A DNA stretch of 64,000 nt, from the NCBI GenBank assembly GCA_963978905.1, contig OZ022261.1:35448102-35512101 (forward strand), written 5' to 3'. Under the pieces are notes generated by a model, which worked only from the letters and a program-made list of their open reading frames with translations, was not told the DNA's origin and ran no database searches. Position 1 is the first letter of the stretch; every line of letters begins with the position of its first letter. This document shows positions 36,157 to 47,800 of this stretch, in pieces. This stretch comes from Trichostrongylus colubriformis (Eukaryota > Nematoda > Chromadorea > Rhabditida > Trichostrongylidae). The translations under genes and the position numbers were made by a program.

Positions 36157-37303
36157 CTGAAATTCAAATTAACTGCCATACCACTACACTTAAGTGACAT
36201 ACGCTTTTGAATATTTCAATCGTGAGATAATTGTAAGGATTCTAGTCCACTATATCACCTATCATTGAGGAGAGTGGATGTTTTTGCGCCCATACTAATG
36301 CTAACAGACACATTGTGTTTGGGATAGTGTTGCCGCTCATTATAACCGGCGAACACTGTTGGAACATATTTGTACATCAGTACCCCCCACCCCTAACCAC
36401 ATTAGCCCCTCATTATTTCGTAGAATTCCCCTACTCACAAAAAAAAACAAGCCTAAACTTTATAGAAAAACACTGGAAACCAAAAATGGGAATGCAAATA
36501 CAGATCGCTCGGTTAAGCGCGGCGACCATTGCTGCACACACGATAGTGCCGCGCGCGCACTTTAGCGCGCTAGAGCACGATATCTTCACGGAGCTGAGAA
36601 ACACTAAGTGGTGTTATTTGCACTCATATACGACAAAAGTTAGTGCTGACGTAGTTGAGGCACCCTCCACTCTACTCGGTCTCCAGCTTTATATTTGGCT
36701 ACCTTTTTCTGAGGTCTAGCTGAAGGAGAAACCACCACTCTAATCAACTAAGGCTTAGGTAAAAGGATACATTGAAGTGTACGAACTGATGATTGTGAGA
36801 TGGTCCCAGTTGTCGAACGACACCACCAAAATGAGAAATGAAACAAGAAGAAACGTCCCAAAGGAAGTCCTCAATCGATAATCGTGGCAATGTTACTTAG
36901 AAATGAGTATGTTTATCGATCGAAGGAACTTTTTTAGAGACCGCTTACTTGGTTCGGAATCTCCTCAGAAGTGCAAAGGTTCGAGTGTTCCTCAGAGATA
37001 ACATGTCTACAATTCTTCACATTTTACTCAGCGTTGAACTTTTAAAACCGCTTCTACCACTTCCCGTTTGCCTAGTTGCGTGCTATTCTTCGAAACAAAT
37101 TGAAATAGATCTCAGCAGCATACTATCTATACAACCTTAGAGCCGCACATGGAAGGCCTAGATGTGTGTTTCAAATTGAGAACGTTAAAAAATTAAATAA
37201 TATCTTTTCGTGAAGCAAATTACCACACGCTCATATTTCTATTTCATGCAATCACATTCAAGGTTTCACTGGGTCCATCTGAAACATCCTTGATGACGTC
37301 AAC

Positions 37304-37370
37304 CGATAGTATCCGCTTTTTCAAATTTCTCAACAACTGTTTCTACTGTTGTACTGATTACAAACCGTTC
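37304..37370 (-). CDS. Probable internal exon upstream of the RRM-like exon
   Basis: On the minus strand after GTTTTCAG, the exon reads ERFVISTTVETVVEKFEKAD and ends at a GTTGAC donor. It leaves one base, which completes a glycine codon with the two leading bases of 36156. Together they resemble strand 1 and helix 1, then strands 2-3 of an RRM. No further upstream exon could be linked with consistent phase. Confidence 0.4.
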
Positions 37371-37659
37371 CTGAAAACTGAACATAATGTCAGCTGCACA
37401 CTTCTCCTACTTTTGATGATGTAAAAGCCTACAGCATTCCAAATATACAACCATCATATTTACTCAGGAGAACACGGTCAGTAAGTTACCAAAAAATACA
37501 AAATTTCCTCCGGAAAGAAAGAAATATTTGAAGGTTCTTCTGTCCTTCTGCAAGCGTGCTTCACATTCTAAATCTCCTTTGACGTCAGCCCGATCTTGAG
37601 GACAGAAAACACGACTGAGTTGGGCTGCTTGTCTTTGGGTCTCCTCATGTGCTACCCTG

Positions 37660-37763
37660 CCTCGTCGTCTGCGTCTTCCCTGCATCTCCCCGTGCCATTC
37701 TGCCTCGCTGCCTGTGAACGCAGCCACGCCTTGCCGGCGCTGAGTATGAACGCGGCCGTAGAT
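37660..37763. repeat. One-ended copy of the 2664 MITE family
   Basis: CTGCCTGTGAACGCAGCCAC, then GCGCTGAGTATGAACGCGGC, matches the end and core of the elements at 2664 and 63625. The opposite end is missing. Confidence 0.5.
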
Positions 37764-38664
37764 GTACTGCAGTCACGGACGGAGGATGAAGTCACGCGCT
37801 ACACTTAGTGACTATCTCTCAAAGGACCATAATATGTAGGTAGAGAAAATCGTAGCAACAGCCATAGTGAAAAACGGCTTAGTGAAATTCTGATTCGAGG
37901 TTTATGCATAGCAGTAGAACTGCGATAAAACTCTGCATTGCACTTGAAATCACGTCAATAATATTGCGTCAATATATGCATAAATACAACAACAACAGCA
38001 ATCCAAACATAAAATTGGCTTTCGTCGATGCCATATTGGACATGACAGGATTTTCTGGACAAACTCCTGAAAAGCGCCGATTCCCTTAACGCTAGGCTTG
38101 ACCCTGATTAGAGACCGTGGGTTTCATGGGAGAATGGGAGAAAAAGGAAAAGAGCCGTAAACAGCTTCTCCCAGGAGTCCTATCAAGTTGGTGCACATAA
38201 AATCAGGTACGCCGGTTAGGCAGCTGAAACGCGGTTTTGTCGGCGTTCTAACATCTACTTCTCCGTTAAGCGCGATGCATTTAAATTCAACTACAACTCA
38301 GCGTCGTGGAAGTATCAGATGCCAGTTGCTGGAAAACCTATGGTGCTATTATACTACTTCGTTGATGTATGTATACATGGGCACGGGCTAATAGATTATT
38401 CTTGAAAGTAGCATAAAAGATGGGTGTGTTGCAAGTGTTCCGATTCTAGAGGTCGGCACCGAACTGGGTCACCGCCCTTCGCGAATTGTCCGAATGGTGG
38501 CGGGTCCTGCCGTCTGGGCTCTCCCAGATTAGCCTAAGCCTTTTCAGGGGAGGAGCTTTGGCAGCGTGTTTTTACCTGTCTTTACCTGATTCCAATCCGC
38601 CGCGCAACTTGACCTGACCTCACCAGTCGGAACACTTGCACTCCACCCATAAAAGATGGTATTA

Positions 38665-39568
38665 TTAGGTTGGCTGATAATTTCCTGGACACTTCAAAAC
38701 ATTTTGATCTATAATGCGTAGCTTGACAGCTCATCTTTTCATGTTCGGCCCTGTTGAACAGTGTTTTCGAATGTTCCACCACATAGGTATATAAGGGCCG
38801 GAGCTTGTCTAGAAAATCATTTCTGTGTAGAATGAAAAAGGTAGCTTCCCGGACGCTCTACTTGTACGAGTTCCGCCGTGGAAGTTCTACGAGGGAGGCG
38901 ACCGAAAACATCAACGCTGGGTTCGGGCCACAAGCTACTTCCAAGTCCACCGTTCATGTTTGGTTCGAACGCTTTCAATCTGGGGATACAAGCCTGGCCA
39001 ACCAACAACACACTTGACGCCCTGTTGAATTCGACGACCAGCGCCTCGTGCAAGCAGTTCAGGAGAACCCAGCGGCAAGCACAAGACAGTTGTCTCAGAT
39101 GCTTGGATGCACACACCAGACAGTCGAACTGCGTCTCGCTCGCTTGGGATACAGGAAAGTTCTGTCCACATGGACACCCCACGTGCTGTCTGACAGCAAG
39201 AAACAGGCGAGGTGTAGCGAAGATCGCTCGAGATACTTTGTCGGCTTTAGAGTGGAAGGTTTTGCCGCACCCACCATATTCCCCGGACCTCGCCCCATCT
39301 GATTACCATTTATTCTCCCCTCTCGGAAGATATAAGATGGACGAACAGTTCAAAAAAGAGGAGGACTTCAAAATCGCGGTCAACGACTTTATGGCGTCTC
39401 AGTCTGCACAGTTCTGGATGAATGGAATTGAAAGGCTGCCAGAGCGATGGCAGAAGGTAAGTGATAATGGCGGTGAATATATAGCTGATTGATTATAAGT
39501 TGTTCCAAAATAAAGTTATAAAATAAAAAAACGTCTTGAAGTGTCCAGGAATTTATCAGCCAACCTAA
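38665..39568 (+). mobile_element. Mariner element, internally deleted and frame-broken
   Basis: TA at both borders and 30-base terminal inverted repeats (TTAGGTTGGCTGATAATTTC and mirror) define a 904-bp element, shorter than the usual 1.3 kb. The + strand holds mariner transposase pieces: the N-terminal helix-turn-helix region (YEFRRGSSTREAT, HVWFERFQSGDTSL), the middle (RQLSQMLGCTHQTV, RLGYRKVL) and the C-terminal region (PHPPYSPDLAPSDYHLF, ending ERLPERWQKV). A stop after NQQHT, frame changes and loss of the central catalytic region make it non-autonomous. Confidence 0.85.
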
Positions 39569-39569
39569 T

Positions 39570-41881
39570 AGTTCCTTATTCCGGACAGCTCATACGAACA
39601 TATGCAGGATATATGTCTTTTTGATGGGCACAATGTCGTTCAAGTGCAATGCCTCATCAATAACGCAGTGGTATGTGTATGACATGTATTACATGCTATT
39701 ACAACACTGTTCGGTGTGTAGGTGTAGCATTAGGTCAGAACGCCGCGTCGCGGAGCTGGCCGCACATCGCTAGCGGCACATTTGAAAGAAGTGCATAGTT
39801 TGACTCAGAGCCGCGCGCGCAACGATGCAGGTCTTGTGCGACACAGTTCTGTATGTGCATATTGCCTTGGATTACATAAAATTCGGCCTGCAGCAGGCAG
39901 AGAGTGATGTTTTTTCCTGCTTCTTGGACACGATTCCTTGGAGTTTGTGTGCAGTACCTGACCTCGTTCAACACTGGCGAAATGGTGATCATACTCGGCG
40001 AACGATTCCGTAAGCGGTCGCAGACTCATAGCCCCGCGATCAGTACGCAACGCTGGCCATTTTCGTTGCATTCTGCTACGAAGAAGATGTGCTCAGGATT
40101 CTCAAAACGATGTGGTAGATGTGACGCCATGCCTACGAACGTGTGCGCCATATGCCTGTATGTGGACGGGTCTCTAAGCGATTACGCGGTAATTCTAGAG
40201 GCACCGTATGCTATGGCCGTGTATTCGCGTTTAGACCCTACTGCACATGGCATTCATTGCTCGCACGCATCGCGTGACACGTCGAGGATCGCGGTGCACA
40301 TTTATCTTCTTTATATATGTATAAGTTTATTTGTCTCGTGACGATCGTTTTTTTCTCCTATGTTTATTGTGTCTCGTTGCGATCGATCTTTTCTCCGTTG
40401 TGCTGATGCAGTCTTGATTGCCTTTCAGAGACTTATTCGCTATATTGAATTTTTGTTATGGAATTTATTATATGGTATGATTATTGTGGAAAATTATTAC
40501 AAGCACACAGGTACGCTTTTTCTGTGCTTTTTAAAAAATTTCTTTATGGGTTTTTCATTTAATTTTACATTTATTAGTACTTTTTTGTGTACTGTTATAT
40601 ATTTCCTTTGTTTCTTCCTTTTTGATTTTGTTTATCTTAACTCTGTTTTTTTTTAATTTTAATTTTAATTTTATTTTTTTTACCTTTTTTCACCTTTTTA
40701 ACAATTCCTTTGTTTTCATCAACACCTCACTCACTGATGAGCCTCCGGGTGTTGATGAAAACACATGGCTCGTCTGAGTTAAGGAGGCGAAACGAGCCTA
40801 AAAACTCACACTTTAACATTGTGTTGTTTTTATTTCAATCCCTTTATTCTCTCTTTCCTATGGGAGGACATTGGCTACTTCCGCCGAGCGGAATTGATCT
40901 GACCAGAAAGACAATTTACGCGCAAAATCCATTCGCACTTTTCTTTGAGGGTTTGATCTTTCGCATTTCATTTCTACTTAGACGGGTAATAAGGGCACAG
41001 ATATAGGTGACTGATGATATATGATTCTCATGCGGAGAACATACATAAATTATCATCGATGCTATGATGTCACTGCGACCTTCCCTAATATATGATGAAC
41101 CGCCTACCGTTGTTTTTAGGAGCGAAAGAAAAATTTCCAACTTGTGGACGCTTTCGTCATTGTTTAATGATTTTTGCCTGTTTCAAAAGTCGAAAAAAAT
41201 TGGCTCAGCCCACATTTGTGAGTTATACTGTACCGTTTTGAACAATCATTTGGGATTTAACTTACATTTTTTTGAAACTCTTATGGTTCATTGCTTTGTG
41301 ATGGAATCCGCTCGCTACCCTGTCTTTGAAAGAAAAACTTTGCACTCAATGAACTGAATTTTCCTTTCACGGAGTTTTCTCTTCTTCCTTGTTCACAGAA
41401 GGAAATAAGCCGCACACTCTGAAAACAGAGGATTGCCCATAAAACCGAAAATAATCTTCCAAAATTTACAAATTTATTTACGATACATCATGTCACGTGA
41501 CAGAATAGGCTAGACATCATGGCTGAAAGACTGTAAACAGGAACAAAAACGTTGTTCATCACCATTCTCATCTTCAATGGCTTTGGATCGAGTGGAAAAG
41601 GAAAACCCAGAAAAAAAGAAAGAAAAGAAAAAGAAAAGCTGAAAAATTCGCTGATAAATTTCTCAACTCCATCGAACGTCCGACTGTTCGGCTTCCTTGA
41701 AATTGTTTTCTTGAAGGAAATTAAAGTTATGTATTGATTCTTTTCAAACTCGCCTGACCAGTGATGAAGTTGACCACCATAAGTGGAAACCGGTATTTTT
41801 ATGGTCTCAGTCGATTCATTTCGCTCACATCGCTCCGTAATAGTACTTCCGCGTTCATTTATTAATTTATAAAGCTTGTAA
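39570..41881. other. Intergenic, no recognised gene
   Basis: The sequence is very T-rich at 40360-40710. A 15-base inverted repeat (TGTTTTCATCAACAC and mirror) at 40712-40764 can fold as a hairpin. Nothing else is supported upstream of the first TWK exon. Confidence 0.45.
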
Positions 41882-44800
41882 ATGGCAACATGGAAAACAG
41901 TGGACGATTTTTATGAGCATTCTGATGTGGCTACTGTGCGGATAGAAGATCTTCATCGCAACAAAGGTACTGCATGCATTATGTGCTCCAACTTGTTTAC
42001 TAAAACAGTATAAAGTTTTATTTATCAGAGGTTTTTGTGTTGGATTATTTGTTGATAATTTTGATGCTTTGGGCTTTATTTTAGGGTTTCATTGCTTCTT
42101 GCAGAAATAAATTATAAGTTGAAAAACTTAACATATTTAAGATGTGCTGAGTTATGGCAAGACCAGCTATGGGTAGTGTAAAACCACCAAACACTTTAAA
42201 ATGATGAAAGGGGTTTCGGTAGTGTAAAATATTGGCATACGTGCTCGAAAAACATGACGTGCGGGTTCGATTCTCGTCCAAGACTGGCCCTCATAACTCA
42301 GCATACTTGCCATTTTCACATCGCTGGCTACTGTGAAAAGAATATCGGAAGCTTCAAAAATTGAAAATATTATAAAAAATGCACCCTAGCTGAAGCCTAG
42401 TAATCTTACTGAGATTGATTTCGGTAGTTGTAGTAATGTCAATGACAGCCATGTTCAAATGAGGAGTGTGTTCTCTTCGCGTTTCTGCTAAAATTTCTTG
42501 TTTCAGGCAGAACAAGCAATAGCAACGGAGGTGAGCAGCTTATATGATTACTCGTCATTGTTACTAGGAGCAATCACAAGTATGAGAAACATTAGCAGTA
42601 GAATTTCTTCGAAGTCTGCATACAATTTTTTTAGCAGTCTAGACGTGTGGGGTCGATAGGTCGAATTTCCGCCTGCGGCATCGCACTCGCGGCGCCGTCA
42701 GTACGGGCCGTTGGGAATTCCTCTCAAGACGCAATGAGCTGTTACCGTGAAGGACCTTCAAAGATGCAAAGCTTCGGGAGTTCGCCCACCTTTAAAGGTC
42801 CCTCACGAGCTCATTGCGTCTTGAGCGGAATTCAAACTTCTCGTACTTGCCGCGCTGCTCGCCGCGGGCGGTCGAGCGGAAATTCGACCTAGCGATCCCC
42901 ACCCAGTCTGGACCATGTCGGTGAATAGATATTTATGGTGTTCATGAACGGTACCCCCAAGGGACCTAAAATTCAGTAAAAGGAAACAGTGCCTGTATTT
43001 ATGTAACAATTATCAAAGGCTTAGCATTAATGCCCTAATGACCTCCTAAAATTCTCTTTTACCCGAGATGATTACATACATTCTTGCAAAATCGTGCCGC
43101 TACTCAATTTAAGAATCTTACTTGCTGATTTTGACTTATCCAAGCCTATTGCGAGTGGTGGCTCACATCACAATTACCCAGTGCCCCTGCCACTTGGTAC
43201 AGCTCATCCTGATACAGTATTTCACTTTTTCTTCGCGGTGTCATTTTGACTCTACAATTTCTTTATAAATAGAGAAAATGTAGTGAAAAAGGGGCATCGC
43301 GCATTGCAGCGCAGCCACTGTTGTGCACCGAGCCAACGAATGCAATTTTTCACCTGAGCATAAGGTAACGAGCTCTGGGATCGGCGAAACAAATTTATTG
43401 TGCACAGTGGTGGTGACGAGAGCTACAACAATATAAGTTGCCCCTTCTTTTTTGGCTCTCACACTGAACGTGTAGATGACCATCACTGTTTCAGTCTCGT
43501 ATTACTTGGCACACATTCTTTTGTTTATCGACAGAAATATCGGTCTACGTCACTTATTCCTCCTTGTGATACTCACAATTTATTCTTTGATTGGTGGATA
43601 TGTTATTTACTATTTTGAAACGAACGGCGAAGCGGAGGTAGTGATTTCGGTTTTATACGCAATTCATCACTGCTTTTCCGATTCCATTTTGATACAAAAC
43701 GTAACAGTAATTGTCGGCAGTGTTGATCGGCAGTGCTGTTTGAGTTCCAGCTGCGGAAGGGTTTCTATTTCTTTAAAATTAATAGCACTATGTGTAAAGT
43801 TGCCTAAGCCAAGATTGCTGGAGCTGGAAGTTTTGGTTGAGATAGAGAGCGGCAAGGACGATGGACAAACCATGACCGGTACAGTGCCACTGCCTCGGTT
43901 ACAGTAATCCCTGATATTGATTTTGCATGCGCTCTCTGTGCGCTTCATTAAGGAGTATGCGAGTGAATTGCTGTTTGTGAGCTTGAGACTGCGAGCCGGC
44001 TGGTATTACACTGTGACGCAGGGTCAAGGAGTCACGATCGGCCCTTCCATTTCCAAGGGAGGGAGGGAGGGATGTGTACCCTTAGGCCATGATTTCGCGA
44101 CGCGGTGTGCTACACGATGCGTGCGAGTTACGAGCTCCGTTTGCAATCGGGTCCTGACGATTACCCGGTAATAATAGGGTAGCCTTGTGCAGTTATCGTC
44201 TACTTGCTTTGGGGACCGGACTACGCTCCGCGCCCCTAGCTGGCACACGTCGCATCGCGGTGCGAGATCCTGACATATGGGTATACCTATGCACTATGCA
44301 AGACAGATGCCGTCAACCCTTGTACTGAACAGACTAAAAACAACCGTCCTGTGGAGTGGAGTAATCATTAAGGAAATTTTTTTGAAGATAAAATTATGTG
44401 AATACACATCTTTTATTGCTCTGCAGGAAAGAAACTGCTATGATACTATACCGTTTCAGGGAGTTCCTGCTAGAAAAGCGGAACTGGACAATAAAATTAT
44501 GGAAATTATTGGGCGATATAAAAGTGGTAATTCCAACATTACGTTATCAGAGAAAACAGCCGCACTGAAGGTAAACATGAAATTTCCTCAGAGTTTCCGT
44601 AGGACCCTTTTAGAAATAAATTCAATGCCAAACAGTCAGATGACTGGTAGTAGAATGTTCCACCAGAATATCGCCAGTATTTTGGTTCATAATTTGCGTG
44701 ATTAAACAGAAAGACTATATCACTATGCTGAGTACTGATGGGTTATTCAAATGGTCCACATATTACAAGACCGATGAACCTGATCACTGGAAGTGGACCT

Positions 44801-47800
44801 TCGGAAGTAGTTTCTTCTATTCGATGAATGTGTACACCACAGTTGGATACGGTACGTGAAATAATCATCAATACTGCTACTTATTTACTGTTTCTTTTTT
44901 CTTTTATGTTCGATTAGCTGTAAATCTCAATTTTGCGTTGGGTGAGGCTACTTACTCCGGAGAATCGCTTCGCGGCGCGCACTCGCGGCGCCACCAGTAC
45001 GACTTGCTAATCGATTGCTCTTGAGAGCCCGGCAGAGCGTGGCTGCGTCACCTTCTGCGCTTCCAACCATGCCACATTGCCTCGCTTGAAGGCTGCCATG
45101 CCCTTTCACTGGCACTCGCACCCGCCGCGCCCCCGCCGCGGGCGGGCACGCGGTCCGGAGTAAGTAACCTTACACTTTTGCTTACATCATCAAAAAGGTT
45201 TGAATGGTGAGGTGATCTAATCATGAACAAAACAAATAGTAAACATTGTCAGTTAGGGTATATTCTTACTGAGCCAAGCGTTCGCAGCACATTCTCCCAC
45301 CACTAAAGCTAAGTGCTGCTCCTTGAAAGTGGTAGGCACTCCAGTTACCTATGCTGACTATTAGCTGCTTTGCGGACACAGGGGCGGTGCTAAAGATTGC
45401 CAACCTTCCCACTTTCCGTTGCCCTGTCTGCGCACTCCTCATGAGAGAGAGCATGCGGCCAACTTTGCGAACTACACGACGCATTATTAATAAGGAAGAC
45501 AACGTGCGCGAGTTCCTAGCGATCTCCTCGTGTACACGAATCTCTGTTGTGCATTTCTCAGCTACTAACATACTTCAGAAGGAATTCTCACTGAGCGCAA
45601 CAGAATAAATAGAACACATGGAGGATGATGATTGGAGTGGAAATGACTGGAAATTCCAGGTTCAATTGCTCCTGAGACAACGGCGGCAAGATGTTTCACC
45701 ATTATTTACGGAATAATCTTCTGTCCGTTAACGTGGATTATCATTCGTGATATTGGGCAATTGGCTCTGGTTTATCTCACCACTGTCTATGCTCGGCTTA
45801 AATTAAAATTGTAAGTCTTTGTTGTGCGATGTATCCTTAGGGTGTGCGTCAGGATTGTCCAACTAGGTCACTTCAACACGCGAATCGGGTGACCGCGCGC
45901 GACAGGTCCCCTGCTGGTGCTGTGGCGAGTTTGCCGCTACCGCCCCTCCCCGCGTGACCTGACTGGGTCAGTACACTTATGTCGAAAAGTCGTGTGACCG
46001 CAGGCGGCGAGTCCGTGTCGGTTTTTCGCGTGCGATTGCGTACAAGTCCTATAAAGTTTGACGCCCGAAGTCATTTTTCCTTCAAAATCCCCCACGCCGA
46101 GCGTGACAAATTGTACTCTATGCTTCCTGTTTACGAAGAAATTTGGTCGGCATTAGTCCCTCGGTAATCCTCAAAGCCCAAACTGTTGAACCAGATTTTG
46201 CTTTCGAAAATGCGTAATTTCGTTGAGACTGCACCAAGGACCATTATTGATGGCATTGATCCATCATTGAATGGAGTGATGGTCCGTGGTGCAATTTCAA
46301 AGAATTTTTCTTTTGCTTCCGCCAACAGAGGCTTGCCTACCGGGACTCCCGACTGGACCAGCTTCTCACTTCTGTGAGGGAAGGATAAACAGTTGACTAG
46401 TGTTATCGCAATGAGGGGGGGGGGGCGGGACATCACACTATGGACATTAATTACCTTGGCTGGGAGGGATAGAAATCACTTTTCTACACTAAACCTCAGG
46501 CAAAAATTTCAAAAAAAAGCAAAAATGTTTACCTGAGAGTGCAGATTGACCCCTCAAAAATCCACTCAAGACGCAACTTTTTATTAGATGCCCCCTTATT
46601 GTGATAGCACCCTGCAATTGTACAGTCTACAGGGTGGCTACAAAGTATGGTCCGGTGATTCTCCAATCGTAAAAAAATAAGGAGAGCAGGATTTTCCGCG
46701 ATATCTTGATATTCGATAGGCAGTACGTAAAGGAACAAATGACAGAAGAATCACTCCAAAGGGTTGCTTTTGAACAAAATGAAAACTTTTAACTTGTGGT
46801 CAAAGCTTCCATGGTGGGCCGCAACTACATGGCATCGAAGTTATGCGGCTCCCGTTCTGTAAAGCACACTGTGAAACTGTGCGGTCTACAGAAGAAGAAA
46901 TATACAAGAGCCGCCTCTTGAATCTTGCATGCACGGGTTTTACTGCAACACAAAATGAGCGATGCTTGTACGATGTAGAGGCCGTAAAATTTTGTAGAGA
47001 GCGTCAATTTACCATCTGCGATTTTGTTGCGTAAGGGCATCGCCGACGTGTTTCAATCATACCATGTTTGGTAGAATTGTGAAAGGGACCTCTACGTTAA
47101 AAAGGTACTTTGATAATGGCGGACCATACTTTGTAGCCACATCACTGCACCATGGTTCTCAGCCATCAAAACACAATAAATGCAACTTTTTTTGAAGGGC
47201 TCCCACGATGCCATAATTTTGAGTCCTGAGTGGAATCCCAGCTGACGGCGGCAAGCCGTGCCGATGGCGCCGCGAAGCGACTTTTCGACATAAGTGTACG
47301 CACCCGATCTGACCCAGCTTGACACCATGACGCATGCCCCAATTTTTTACTTTTAGGGAAATTTCAGTGAATTACACCATTGCGCTCTCTTGTTAGCTAT
47401 GTTGGCAATTATACAAAAATCAGTTACTCCTTCCAAATGAACAATGATTTCAGCACAAATGCTGGTGAGAAGGCCGATCAAGTGTTCATGGTCCCAGTGT
47501 TCGTATGCATAGGAATCGGCATGCGTAAGGCCAGCATATGTCACCACAAAGTATTTACCTATCACTGATGTGAAAATAATTTTAGTTATTATGCTGTTCG
47601 GTACTTTGTGGGTTCACTCTTACGATGCGCTATCGGGCCCTCCTGGTTCGGGGCTGGAGTGGTTCCTATCGTTATATTTCACATTTCAAACGTTCACTAC
47701 TATTGGTCTCGGCGATGTGATGCCCAACAACATACCGGTTAGTAAGTAGCAGCTTCCTCAAATGTAATGACAAGCATTTTTGGTAATTCTGAGGTAGCAT

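Noticed and set aside
42230..42290. tRNA-like A and B boxes (TGGCATACGTG, GGTTCGATTCT)
   Set aside because: The spacing is too short for a full tRNA and the acceptor stem is absent; probably a SINE scrap or chance.
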